From contig JACKEV010000011.1 of assembly GCA_020632795.1 (NCBI GenBank), forward strand, positions 1-64,000: 64,000 nucleotides of DNA. Direction: 5' to 3'. Both the position numbers and the translations under genes were made by a program. The notes below the pieces were generated by a model that searched no databases, was not told where the DNA came from, and saw only the letters and a list, made by a program, of their open reading frames with translations. This stretch comes from Alphaproteobacteria bacterium. Lineage in GTDB: Bacteria > Myxococcota_A > UBA796 > CAJQPC01. Below, piece after piece: positions 51,187 through 59,872 of the stretch; position 1 is the first letter of the stretch; every line of letters begins with the position of its first letter.

Positions 51187-52213
51187 CGAGGGTGAAGTTC
51201 ACCGCGATCCACCGCCCCTGACCGTCGAACACCGGCCCTCCGGAGTACCCGTTGATGTTGTCATAGGTCGCGAGGATGGGGCTGTTCGAGATGGGTCCGG
51301 CGTAGGCCGGCGCGTCCTCGGTGCCGAGGGTCGCCTGGGGGCAGGGGGTGGCGAGGGCCCAGTGGTCCTGCAGGCCGTCGACGCTGCACAGAGGCGCGTC
51401 CGCCTCGTTGGCGTCGGCCAGGCGCCCGAAGCTGACCGACGGGGTGCCGGCGACCAGCCCGTAGCCGACGGAGGCCCGGGCCTCCGCCGAGCGACCCTCG
51501 ACTCTGGGGTAGCCGAGGATGAACACCGGCGCGCCGACGGCGGGGAGCGGGGCGCGCGGCGCGGGCGCCAGCCCCCCGTCCTCCACCGCGATGGCCGCCA
51601 CGTCGACCGGGTCCGCGTCGGTCATCGACACCCACTGGTGCGCCCAGTCGTCCTTGCCCGACCGGATCTCGCCGAGCGCCAGACGTCTATCCGGGCGCCC
51701 GTCGGGCCCGGGCGTCAGCACCGCGGAGGCCGCCGCCAGCTCCGGATCGGCGACCAGCCCGGCGGTGCAGTGCGCGGCCGTCACGAACCAGCCGCCCCCC
51801 GCGAGCACCCCGGAGCAGTTGCCGAAGTGCACAAAGGTGCACTCGCCGTCGACGCAACGCCGCTCCTCCAGGCCCCGGCACCGATCCTCGTTCCAGGCCC
51901 GCACCGCGGGGTCCTGGCAGGTCTGCGCATACCGCTCGGCGAGCAGCGCCTCGGGCGCCTGCTGCGATCCCGCCGCGATCACCAGCTTGGCCACCCGGGG
52001 CGCGGCGGCCGCGATCGGCGGCGCCTCGAAGGGCAGCCCGCGGCCCGCCAGCCACGCCTCGGTCACCTCCGGGAGCGGGAAGAAGCCCTCCCAGCCAGAG
52101 CGCGACGGGGCCGGGGCCCCGGCAGAGGCGTCCGGGGGAGCGCTGGCGGGAGCCACGCTCCGTGATCCCGCGCACGCCGTGAGCGCGAGCCAGGCGGCCA
52201 TCGGAATCGACAT
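51089..52213 (-). CDS. Trypsin-like serine protease lipoprotein
   Basis: 374 residues from the ATG at 52211-52213, with AAGGAGG upstream; signal MSIPMAAWLALTAC with lipobox LTAC. The catalytic triad is visible: His in FVTAAHCTAG, Asp in PVDVAAIAVED, Ser in NGYSGGPVFDG. A Pro/Ala-rich linker follows the lipid anchor, and several Cys could form disulphides. Probably exported to the periplasm or surface. Its 3' end overlaps the tail of the orphan EAD1 frame by 98 bp. Trypsin domains are common partners of EAD proteins, but here the protease is on the other strand and has its own signal. Confidence 0.88.
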   Translation of the reverse strand: MSIPMAAWLALTACAGSRSVAPASAPPDASAGAPAPSRSGWEGFFPLPEVTEAWLAGRGLPFEAPPIAAAAPRVAKLVIAAGSQQAPEALLAERYAQTCQDPAVRAWNEDRCRGLEERRCVDGECTFVHFGNCSGVLAGGGWFVTAAHCTAGLVADPELAAASAVLTPGPDGRPDRRLALGEIRSGKDDWAHQWVSMTDADPVDVAAIAVEDGGLAPAPRAPLPAVGAPVFILGYPRVEGRSAEARASVGYGLVAGTPSVSFGRLADANEADAPLCSVDGLQDHWALATPCPQATLGTEDAPAYAGPISNSPILATYDNINGYSGGPVFDGQGRWIAVNFTLVSDTDPQEAFVEHARMVATPVGRALGRLGVGE

Positions 52214-52338
52214 GGAGCCTCCTTGCGAGGGACAGGGGGACGGCTGGGTAACCGAAACCCCCGAGCCGTGAGCGCGCCCTCCTCCAATTCCAGCGTTCAT
52301 TCGTTGGACAATTCTGAAACGATATGATAGATAGTTTT

Positions 52339-52351
52339 ATCACTCGGTGAT
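52339..52351. promoter_or_regulatory. Inverted repeat before the TetR gene, possible operator
   Basis: ATCAC-TCG-GTGAT lies in the AT-rich spacer, 6 bases before the ATG, and its right arm includes the likely ribosome-binding site (GGTGA). TTGGAC at 52304-52309 could be a -35 element. TetR proteins commonly repress their own gene from such sites. Confidence 0.4.
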
Positions 52352-52357
52352 TCCACA

Positions 52358-53113
52358 ATGCCACGACCCAAGCAGACCGACGCTCGAACCCGCCTCCTCG
52401 ACGCCGCCGAGGCCCTGCTCGCGTCCGGGGACACCCCCACCCTCGACGCCGTGTGCCAGCGCGCCGGGGTGTCCCGAGCCACCCTCTACCGGCGCTTCGG
52501 GGACAAGGACGGCCTCTTGTCCGCCCTGGAGGCCGAGCGCGGCGCCGACGTGTCCCTCCCCGGCGACGTCCGCCAGCGCGCGCTCGACGCCGCGCGCCGG
52601 GTCTTCACCACCGAGGGCCTGGGCGCCACGATGGAGCGGGTGGCCGAGGAGGCCGGGCTGGGCCCCGCCACCCTCTACCGCCACTTCGGGGACAAGGCCG
52701 GGCTCGTCCAGGCCTTCGCCGACACCATCGGCCCGGGCCGCGAGCTGGAGGGCGTGGAGCTGCACGGGGGCAAGGACCTCCGCGAGGACCTGCTCCAGCT
52801 CACCGCCATCCTGCTCCGCTTCGCCACCCGCAACCGCGACCTCCTGCGCCTGGGCATCTCTCTGGAGAGCGACGTCCTGCGCTCCCCCGCCCGGCTGCGC
52901 AGCGGCTCCACCCGGGCCCGGGTCGGCCGCTTCATCGCCAGCCAGGTCGACGCCGGGCGGCTGCACGGCGACCCCTTCCTGCTGACCCGCAGCCTGGTGG
53001 GCCTGATCATGTCCCACGCCACCTTCCTGCCCCTGCTGGACGGCATCGAGCCCGACCCCGACGCCGCGCGGCACATCACCGATCTCTTCCTCACCGGCGC
53101 CCAGGCGCCCTGA
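52358..53113 (+). CDS. TetR-type regulator with two DNA-binding domains
   Basis: 251 residues. Two complete TetR N-terminal HTH domains occur in tandem: residues 8-55 (RTRLLDAAEALLASGDTP, AGVSRATLYRRFGDKDGLL) and 72-120 (QRALDAARRVFTTEGLG, AGLGPATLYRHFGDKAGLV). One C-terminal ligand-binding and dimerisation region follows (LLQLTAILLRFATRNRDLL). TetR proteins normally have a single such domain. It lies 12 bp upstream of the PEP-synthase-like gene on the same strand and probably controls that operon. Confidence 0.9.
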   Translation: MPRPKQTDARTRLLDAAEALLASGDTPTLDAVCQRAGVSRATLYRRFGDKDGLLSALEAERGADVSLPGDVRQRALDAARRVFTTEGLGATMERVAEEAGLGPATLYRHFGDKAGLVQAFADTIGPGRELEGVELHGGKDLREDLLQLTAILLRFATRNRDLLRLGISLESDVLRSPARLRSGSTRARVGRFIASQVDAGRLHGDPFLLTRSLVGLIMSHATFLPLLDGIEPDPDAARHITDLFLTGAQAP

Positions 53114-53125
53114 CCCGGAGCCCCC

Positions 53126-55786
53126 ATGCAGGCACCCTCTGCTCCGCTCGTCCTCCCGTTCACCGCCATCGGGGCCGCTGACCTCCCCCGGGTCGGCGGC
53201 AAGGGGGCCAACCTGGGGGAGCTGGCCGCCGCCGGCTTCCCCGTGCCGACCGGCTTCTGCGTCACGACCACCGCCTTCGACCAGCACATGGCCGGGGTGG
53301 AGGGCGCCGACGCTCTGCTCGACGCCCTGGAGACCCTCTCCCACGAGGACCTGGAGCGGGCCCGCGCGCTGGGCGCGCAGCTCCGTGCGGCGGTCACCGC
53401 CACCCCGCTGCCCGAGGCCATCCGCGCGTCCACCGTGGCGGCCTGGCAGCAGGCCGGCGCCGATCACGCCTACGCCGTGCGCTCCAGCGCCACCGCCGAG
53501 GACCTGCCCGGGGCCTCCTTCGCCGGCCAGCAGGACACCTACCTCAACGTGCGCGGCGAGGACGCCCTGCTCGACGCGATCCGGGCCTGCATGGCGTCCC
53601 TTTTCACCGACCGCGCCATCCTGTACCGGGCGCGGCAGGGCTTCTCCCACCGGCAGGTGTCCCTGTCCGTGGTGGTGCAGCGCATGGTGGAGTCGCGCAT
53701 CTCCGGCATCCTGTTCACCGCCGACCCCCTGAGCGGGCACCGGGGCGTGGCCTCGATCGACGCGAGCTGGGGGCTGGGGGAGGCGCTGGTCAGCGGGGTC
53801 ATCTCCGCCGACAACTACCGGGTGGACAAGGCCAGCCTCGCGGTGCTCGACGCCCGCATCGGCGACAAGGAGTTCCTGCTGCAGTCCACGCCTGAGGGCG
53901 GCACCGAGCGGGTGGACCTCCCCCCGGCGCGTCGCAAGGAGCGGGTCTGCGACGACGCGATGCTGGGGGAGCTGGTGGCCCTGGGCGCCCGCATCGAGGC
54001 CCACTACAAGAGCCCCCAGGACATCGAGTGGTGCCTGGATGACGAGGGCCTCAAGGTCGTCCAGAGCCGGCCGATCACCTCGCTCTTCCCCGTGCCCACC
54101 CCGGCCCCGACCGACGGGCTGCTCCACGCCTACATGAGCTTCGGGCACCTCCAGGTCATGACCGACCCGATCAGCCCGATGGGGCGGTCGATCTGGCGGC
54201 GCATGGCCCCCTTTGGTCGGACCCGGGACCAGGCCATCGAGAGCCCCTGGGTGGCCGAGGCCGGGGGGCGCGTCTACATGGACGCCTCGCCGATGCTGCT
54301 GCGGGGCCCCACCCGGGCCATCCTGCGGCGCATCCTCAGCAACGCGGAGGCCCTGATGGGGCGTGCGGTGGAGGAGCTGCTGCGCCGCCCGGACTTCCTG
54401 CGGGGCGCGTCGCAGCTCGCGCTGAGCCCTGGCGGGGCGGCGCCGCTGCTGCTCCCGGTCCTGCGCCGGGTGGTGACCAACCTGGTCTGGGCCGACCCCG
54501 TGGCCCTCGCGGGGCGCTTCCCCGCCGAGCTGGACGCCGAGGTGGCGGCCGCGCACGCCCGGCTGCGGACCGGCGCCCCCCTGGTCGACCGGCTCGCCCT
54601 CGTCAGGGTCCTCCTCGCGGACCTGCCCTGGAAGGTGTTCACGAAGCTGCCGGTCGCGATGGCCGGGATCCTCTCCGAGGGCCTGCTCACCGGCCTGCTG
54701 CGCGGGCGGGCCGCCCCGGAGGACGTCGCCGCCCTGGGCCGGGGCATGGAGGGCAACATCACCACGGCCATGGACCTGGAGGTCGGGGACCTGGCGGACG
54801 TCGCGCGGGCGGCCCCGGCGGTGGCGGAGGCCCTGGCCGCCGGGGAGCGGGACCTCGACGCGCTGGCCGCGCTGGACGGCGGCGCGGCCTTCACCGAGGC
54901 CCTGGCCGCCTTCCTGGAGCGCTTCGGGGCGCGGGGCACCGGCGAGATCGACGTCGGCCGCGTGCGCATGAAGGACGATCCCAGCCTGGTGCTCCAGGTG
55001 GTCGCCGGCAACCTCTCCCGACCGGCCGGCGCCCACCGCACCCACCACGCCGAGCAGGTCCGCCAGGCCCGGGAGGCTCTGCCTCGCCTCGTCCAGGCCG
55101 CCGGCTGGCTGCGTCGCCCGCTCGTGAAGCGGCTGCTCCGGGTGTGTCGCAACGTGATGCCCCTGCGGGAGCACCCCAAGTTCATGTTCATCCGCATCCT
55201 GGAGGAGATCCGGCAGCTGCTGCTGGAGGCCGGGGCCGAGCTGGTCGCCCGCGACGCGCTGGACCACCCCCGGGACGTCTTCCTGCTCACGCTCACGGAG
55301 GTCGAGGACGCGCTGAGGTCCACCCCATCGACGCTTCGGGAGACCGTCGAGCAGCGACGGGCGGAGCAGGCCCGCTTCGCGGAGATGTCGCCGCCCCGGG
55401 TGCTGACCAGCGAGGGCGAGTCCATCGTCGGCCGGCACAGCACCGAGGGCCTGCCCCCGGGCGCGCTGGCCGGCAGCGGGGCCTCCGCCGGGGTGGTCGA
55501 GGGCGTCGCCCGCGTGGTGCGCGACCCCACCCGGGAGGTTCTGCACGCGGGCGAGATCCTGGTGGCCCCGTTCACCGACCCGGGCTGGACGCCCCTGTTC
55601 ATCAACGCCGCCGGGCTGGTGATGGAGGTGGGCGGCATGATGACCCACGGCTCGGTGGTGGCACGGGAATACGGCATCCCGGCGGTGGTCTGCGTGCCGG
55701 GGGCGATGACGAAGATCAAGACCGGCGACCGGCTCCGGGTGGACGGGGACCGCGGCTTCGTCGAGATCCTGGGGGAGGCGTCATGA
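53126..55786 (+). CDS. PEP-synthase/rifampicin-phosphotransferase-like enzyme
   Basis: 886 residues. An N-terminal ATP-grasp (PPDK N-terminal) domain with KGANLGELAAAGFPVPTGF, YAVRSSATAEDLPGASFAGQ, EWCLDDEGLKVVQSRPIT; a long central helical domain; and a C-terminal swivelling His domain with GGMMTHGSVVAREYGIPAVV, in which the His carries phosphate. The length and order fit rifampicin phosphotransferases and PEP-synthase-like proteins more than true PEP synthase, which has a C-terminal TIM barrel. The reaction moves the beta-phosphate of ATP to a small-molecule acceptor. Regulated presumably by the upstream TetR; followed by an overlapping permease gene, suggesting drug or metabolite handling. 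Confidence 0.8.
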   Translation: MQAPSAPLVLPFTAIGAADLPRVGGKGANLGELAAAGFPVPTGFCVTTTAFDQHMAGVEGADALLDALETLSHEDLERARALGAQLRAAVTATPLPEAIRASTVAAWQQAGADHAYAVRSSATAEDLPGASFAGQQDTYLNVRGEDALLDAIRACMASLFTDRAILYRARQGFSHRQVSLSVVVQRMVESRISGILFTADPLSGHRGVASIDASWGLGEALVSGVISADNYRVDKASLAVLDARIGDKEFLLQSTPEGGTERVDLPPARRKERVCDDAMLGELVALGARIEAHYKSPQDIEWCLDDEGLKVVQSRPITSLFPVPTPAPTDGLLHAYMSFGHLQVMTDPISPMGRSIWRRMAPFGRTRDQAIESPWVAEAGGRVYMDASPMLLRGPTRAILRRILSNAEALMGRAVEELLRRPDFLRGASQLALSPGGAAPLLLPVLRRVVTNLVWADPVALAGRFPAELDAEVAAAHARLRTGAPLVDRLALVRVLLADLPWKVFTKLPVAMAGILSEGLLTGLLRGRAAPEDVAALGRGMEGNITTAMDLEVGDLADVARAAPAVAEALAAGERDLDALAALDGGAAFTEALAAFLERFGARGTGEIDVGRVRMKDDPSLVLQVVAGNLSRPAGAHRTHHAEQVRQAREALPRLVQAAGWLRRPLVKRLLRVCRNVMPLREHPKFMFIRILEEIRQLLLEAGAELVARDALDHPRDVFLLTLTEVEDALRSTPSTLRETVEQRRAEQARFAEMSPPRVLTSEGESIVGRHSTEGLPPGALAGSGASAGVVEGVARVVRDPTREVLHAGEILVAPFTDPGWTPLFINAAGLVMEVGGMMTHGSVVAREYGIPAVVCVPGAMTKIKTGDRLRVDGDRGFVEILGEAS

Positions 55787-56286
55787 GAGCGGTCCTCATC
55801 CTGCTGGGCGTGGTCCTGGGGGCGCTGGTGGTCATCGCCGCGCTCAAGGGCGGCGACACCCTCAACCTGGCCATGCGCAGCACCGGCCGGCAGCTCCTGG
55901 GCTTCGCGCCGATCATCGTCGTGGCCATCGCCATCGCCGGCTTCGCCGAGGTGCTGATGCCCCAGGAGCTGGTGGAGCGCTGGCTCTCCGACGCGGCGGG
56001 CTGGCGGGGCATCGCCATCGCCTGGGCCGCCGGCTGCCTGACCCCGGCGGGCAGCATCGTGGGCCTGCCCCTGGTCGCCGCGCTGTACCGGGCCGGGGTC
56101 GGGGTGGGCGTGCTGGTGACCTACGTGACCTCGTTCACCCTGCTGGCGATGATCCGCGTGCCGATGGAGGTGGGCTTCATCGGGTGGCGCCTGGCCTCGC
56201 TGCGGGTGGTGTGCTCGCTGTTCCTGCCGCCGATCGCGGGGCTGCTGGCGCGGTGGCTGTGGCCGCTGTGGTCGGGCGGGGGCTGA
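55783..56286 (+). CDS. Small permease of the YraQ/DUF318-like family
   Basis: 167 residues; the ATG overlaps the preceding stop (ATGA). About five membrane helices (VLILLGVVLGALVVIAAL, LLGFAPIIVVAIAIAGFAEV, GVLVTYVTSFTLLAMIRV). The central segment LTPAGSIVGLPLVAALYRAG resembles the conserved C-P-like or T-P-loop of predicted permeases of this type (half-size). Probably exports or imports a compound related to the enzyme encoded upstream. Confidence 0.65.
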   Translation: MRAVLILLGVVLGALVVIAALKGGDTLNLAMRSTGRQLLGFAPIIVVAIAIAGFAEVLMPQELVERWLSDAAGWRGIAIAWAAGCLTPAGSIVGLPLVAALYRAGVGVGVLVTYVTSFTLLAMIRVPMEVGFIGWRLASLRVVCSLFLPPIAGLLARWLWPLWSGGG

Positions 56287-56362
56287 GGTCGCGCACTCCC
56301 ATTCGCGGCGTCGCAGGCGGGAGACGTGATACGGTCCCCCTCGTTCAGCGGAGGACCACTCG

Positions 56363-58261
56363 ATGCCACCACGCCCCCTGCTCCCCCAGCACGACCCGGA
56401 CCGCCAGGGCCGACGCCGCGCCCTGGAGGACGCCCGTGACCGCTGGGTCCCCGATCCCAGCAAGCTCGTCGGCCTGTCCATGGCGGCGCGGGTGCCCACC
56501 ATCGACCAGCCCTCGGCGCGCTGGCTCCTGACCGTGGGGCGGATCATCGGCCGCATCGGCATGAACTTCGCGGAGAACGTGGACGCCTGGCGCCATCGCG
56601 GCGGGCCCGACACCTTCAGCGGCGACGACGAGGTCGAGGCCATCGTCGCCCGCCACCGCGCGCTGCTCGACGCCGTCGACGCCTTCGAGGAGGACCTCGC
56701 CGACGGCCCGGACTCCTTGGGCCTGTTCGACGACCAGCTCGCCGTGCTCACCGACAAGGTGCTGGCCCGGGGCCGCGCCCTGTTCAGCACGGAGCGCAAG
56801 CTCGACCCCTGGGAGCTGCCCGGCGTGCCCAACGGGCGCCCCGCCAGCCTGGACGACTACCCCGCGCTCTACCGGACCCTGCCCGTGCCCGGGAGCGTCC
56901 GCCTCGCGGCGGAGGACGCCGCTTTCGCCCGCGCGCGCCTGGCCGGCCCCAACCCCCGGCAGCTCCGCCGGATCACCGCGCTGCCCGAGGGCTTCCCGGT
57001 CACCGAGGCCCACTTCGGCGGCCCCCCGGGCGACAGACTGGCCCGCGCCCTGGACGAGGGGCGGGTGTTCCTCTGCGACTATCGGCCCCTGAAGGAGATC
57101 CGGGACAACGTCGACTGCGTCACCGGGGCGCAGAAGCTCACCTACGCCCCGCTCGCCCTGTTCGCGGTCCCGCCGGGGGGCGGCGCCCTGCGGCCGGTCG
57201 CCATCCAGCTCACCCCCACCCCCGACCCGGCCTTCCCCATCGCCACGCCGGATCAGGGCTGGCGATGGCGCATGGCCCGCACCGCGGTCCAGGTCGCCGA
57301 CATGAACGCGCACGAGGCGGTGTGGCACCTGGGCCTCACCCACCTCCGGCTGGAGCCGGTCGCGCTGGCGACCCACCGCCAGCTCGCCCCCACCCACCCG
57401 CTGTCCGCGCTCCTGCTGCCCCACTTCGAGGGCACCTTCTTCATCAACAGCGAGGCGGTCAACTACATGCTCGCCCCCAACGGGCCGGTGGACCGCAACT
57501 TCGGCGGGACCCTGGCCACCACCGTCGCGGTGGCGGTCGAGGCGCTCAAGCGCCGGGGCTGGGTCGAGGACATGCTGCCCAACGACCTCGCGGCCCGGGG
57601 TGTGGACGACCGGGAGATCCTGCCCGACTACCCCTATCGGGACGACGGGATGGCGGTCTGGGCCGCGATCCACGACTGGATGCGCAGCGTCGTGAACCTC
57701 TACTATGCCCGTGACGTCGACGTCACGGAAGACGCCGAGCTGCGCGCGTGGGGCGAGGCGCTGCGCGCGTCGGTGCCGCAGGGCGGCGTCCACGGCTTCG
57801 AGCCGCCCGACAGCCGGGAGGCCCTCGTCGACCACCTCACGATGACCGCCTTCACCGCCAGCGCCCAGCACGCCGCCGTCAACTTCCCGCAGTGGACCGA
57901 CATGTCCTTCCCGATGGCCTTCAGCGGCGCGGGCTGGGCCGGCCCGCCGGGGGGCGGCGTCCAGAGCGAGGCGGCGTGGACGGACATGCTGCCGCCGCTG
58001 GAGATCGCGCAGCTCCAGGTCGAGTTCCTGTACCTGCTGGGCTCGGTCTACCATACGAAGCTGGGGGACTACACCGACAACCGGTGGCCCTACGCGCCGA
58101 TCCTGACCGACCCGGCGGTGTCCGGGCCGCTGGCGGCCTTCCGCGCCCGCCTGGCCTCGGTGGAGCGCGACATCCAAGCGGTGAACGCCGACTCCAGGCG
58201 CCGCGCGGTCCCCTACCCCCACCTGCTCCCGTCCCGGATCCCCATGAGCATCAACATCTGA
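56363..58261 (+). CDS. Lipoxygenase
   Basis: 632 residues. All five iron ligands of the family are present: His322 and His327 in HEAVWHLGLTH, His503 and Asn507 in QHAAVNF, and the C-terminal Ile632 in IPMSINI. The enzyme adds O2 to polyunsaturated fatty acids to give hydroperoxides. There is no PLAT/beta-barrel domain; the helical N-terminal region is bacterial-type. No signal peptide is visible, unlike the secreted Pseudomonas enzyme. It sits 76 bp after the permease gene and is followed by a saccharopine-dehydrogenase-like gene. Lipoxygenases are rare in bacteria but known in myxobacteria. Confidence 0.93.
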   Translation: MPPRPLLPQHDPDRQGRRRALEDARDRWVPDPSKLVGLSMAARVPTIDQPSARWLLTVGRIIGRIGMNFAENVDAWRHRGGPDTFSGDDEVEAIVARHRALLDAVDAFEEDLADGPDSLGLFDDQLAVLTDKVLARGRALFSTERKLDPWELPGVPNGRPASLDDYPALYRTLPVPGSVRLAAEDAAFARARLAGPNPRQLRRITALPEGFPVTEAHFGGPPGDRLARALDEGRVFLCDYRPLKEIRDNVDCVTGAQKLTYAPLALFAVPPGGGALRPVAIQLTPTPDPAFPIATPDQGWRWRMARTAVQVADMNAHEAVWHLGLTHLRLEPVALATHRQLAPTHPLSALLLPHFEGTFFINSEAVNYMLAPNGPVDRNFGGTLATTVAVAVEALKRRGWVEDMLPNDLAARGVDDREILPDYPYRDDGMAVWAAIHDWMRSVVNLYYARDVDVTEDAELRAWGEALRASVPQGGVHGFEPPDSREALVDHLTMTAFTASAQHAAVNFPQWTDMSFPMAFSGAGWAGPPGGGVQSEAAWTDMLPPLEIAQLQVEFLYLLGSVYHTKLGDYTDNRWPYAPILTDPAVSGPLAAFRARLASVERDIQAVNADSRRRAVPYPHLLPSRIPMSINI

Positions 58262-58317
58262 GCGGTGGACGCCGCGCGCTCGGCTGGGTAGCAGACCCTC
58301 TCTCCCGGAGGTGCGTG

Positions 58318-59466
58318 GTGAACAAGCGGATCCTGATCGCGGGCAGCGGCGGCATCGGCCGCGCGGTGGCCCTCCTGCTGCGTGAGCTGGGACAGCTCGA
58401 CGTGGACATCATCCTGGCGGACGCCTACGAGGAGCAGCTCCGCAGCGCCGCCGAGTTCGTCGGGAGCGGCCGCAAGGGCAACGTGGACACGCTGCTGCTC
58501 CCCCTGGAGGGCACCTCCCCCGCGCTGGAGCACGCCCTGGACTGGGCGGATCTGGTGCTGGACTGCCTGCCGGGCAGCCTGGCCCCGCGGGTGGCGGGCT
58601 GGTGCCTGGAGCACCGCTGCCACTACGCCAACCTCACCGAGTACGTGGCCGAGACCGAGCGCATCCTGGAGATGGCCCGCGACGCCGAGACCGGCTTCGC
58701 CCTGCAGTGCGGCCTCGCGCCGGGCTTCGTGAACGTGCTGGGCATGCAGCGCTACCGGCGCTTCTGCGAGCGCTTCGGGGTCACCAAGGTCGACAGCCTC
58801 AAGATGCGGGTGGGCGCGCTGACCCGGAACGCCGAGGGCCCCCACTTCTACGGCTTCACCTGGAGCCCCATCGGCGTGGCCACCGAGTACGTCAAGGACG
58901 CGGTGGTGGTCCGGGACTTCAAGCAGACGAAGGTGCCCTCGCTGACCGAGATCCGCACCCTGCTCATCGACGGGCTGGCCTACGAGGAGGCCACCACCTC
59001 CGGCGGCGCGGCCGACATGCCCGAGGCCCTGGCCGGGCGGGTGCGGCAGCTCGACTACAAGACCCTGCGCTACCCCGGCCACTGGGAGTGGGTGCGCCGC
59101 CAGCTCGACGCCATCGGGGACGTGCCCGACCGCATCCGCCAGCTCCAGGAGCGCATGCAGTCCGCCGTGCCCCAGGTCAGCGATGACCTCGTCGTCATCT
59201 ACGCCGCGGTCGAGGGCCGGGACAAGAAGGGCCAGCGCCAGCGCTTCGACGAGGCCTACAAGGTCTGGCCCCAGCGCTTCGGGGCTCAGGTGCTGCGCGC
59301 CATCCAGTCCACCACCGCCGCCGGGCTGGCCGAGTGCGCCCGGGTGCTCTTGACCGGCGACCACCGGGGCCCGCTGCTGCAGAGCCAGCTCGACCCCGAG
59401 GACTACCTCTCCGGGCCCTACGTCTCCGCGGTCTACCACCTGCCCCTCAGCAAGCAGACGCTGTAG
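58318..59466 (+). CDS. Saccharopine-dehydrogenase-like oxidoreductase
   Basis: 382 residues from the GTG at 58318, with GGAGG six bases upstream. A Rossmann N-terminus is clear: ILIAGSGGIGRAVALLLREL (GxGxxG). Conserved segments typical of the LYS9-like family follow: DLVLDCLPGSLAPRVAGWCL, YANLTEYVAETERILEMA, ALQCGLAPGFVNVLGM. The family uses NAD(P)H on amino-acid or imine substrates; in bacteria many act in unusual pathways. The substrate is not known. The next gene starts directly after the stop. Confidence 0.85.
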   Translation: MNKRILIAGSGGIGRAVALLLRELGQLDVDIILADAYEEQLRSAAEFVGSGRKGNVDTLLLPLEGTSPALEHALDWADLVLDCLPGSLAPRVAGWCLEHRCHYANLTEYVAETERILEMARDAETGFALQCGLAPGFVNVLGMQRYRRFCERFGVTKVDSLKMRVGALTRNAEGPHFYGFTWSPIGVATEYVKDAVVVRDFKQTKVPSLTEIRTLLIDGLAYEEATTSGGAADMPEALAGRVRQLDYKTLRYPGHWEWVRRQLDAIGDVPDRIRQLQERMQSAVPQVSDDLVVIYAAVEGRDKKGQRQRFDEAYKVWPQRFGAQVLRAIQSTTAAGLAECARVLLTGDHRGPLLQSQLDPEDYLSGPYVSAVYHLPLSKQTL

Positions 59467-59847
59467 GTGCTCGGGCACCTCTCCCTCGGCGTGTCCGACC
59501 TGGAGCGGGCCGGGGCCTTCTACGACGCCGTGATGGCGGCCATCGGCGCGGCGCGGGTGTGGAGCCACCCCCGCGCCCTGGGCTACGGCCCCCCGGGCGG
59601 CAACGACAAGCTGGCCCTGTTCCTCCGCCCCGAGGGCGGGCTGGCCGCCGGTCCGGGCTTCCACCTGGCCTTCGACGCCCCCAGCCGGGCCGCGGTCGAC
59701 GCCTTCCACGCCGCGGCCCTGGCCCTCGGGGGCCACTGCGAGGGCCCGCCGGGCCTGCGCCCCCACTACGGGACCCACTACTACGCCGCGTTCGTGCGGG
59801 ATCCGGACGGGCACAAGCTGGAGGCGGTGTTCCAGCAGGCGGTGTAG
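59467..59847 (+). CDS. VOC/glyoxalase-family protein
   Basis: 126 residues from the GTG immediately after the upstream TAG. A single glyoxalase-type beta-alpha-beta-beta-beta unit pair: GHLSLGVSDLERAGAFYDAV with the first metal His, GFHLAFDAPSRAAVDAFHAA with a second His, and YYAAFVRDPDGHKLEAVFQQ with a terminal Glu. Such proteins are metal-dependent isomerases, dioxygenases or resistance proteins. Co-transcribed with the dehydrogenase-like gene. Confidence 0.9.
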   Translation: MLGHLSLGVSDLERAGAFYDAVMAAIGAARVWSHPRALGYGPPGGNDKLALFLRPEGGLAAGPGFHLAFDAPSRAAVDAFHAAALALGGHCEGPPGLRPHYGTHYYAAFVRDPDGHKLEAVFQQAV

Positions 59848-59849
59848 CG

Positions 59850-59864
59850 GGCCACCTCGTGGCC
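59850..59864. terminator. Short GC hairpin between convergent genes
   Basis: GGCCAC-CTC-GTGGCC at 59850-59864 lies between the VOC and protoglobin stops. The stem is only six pairs and lacks a T-run, so it is tentative. Confidence 0.35.
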
Positions 59865-59872
59865 GACGTGGG

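Noticed and set aside
53126..55786. Assignment as true PEP synthase (ppsA)
   Set aside because: The C-terminal PEP-binding TIM barrel is missing and the His domain is last, as in rifampicin phosphotransferase-like proteins.
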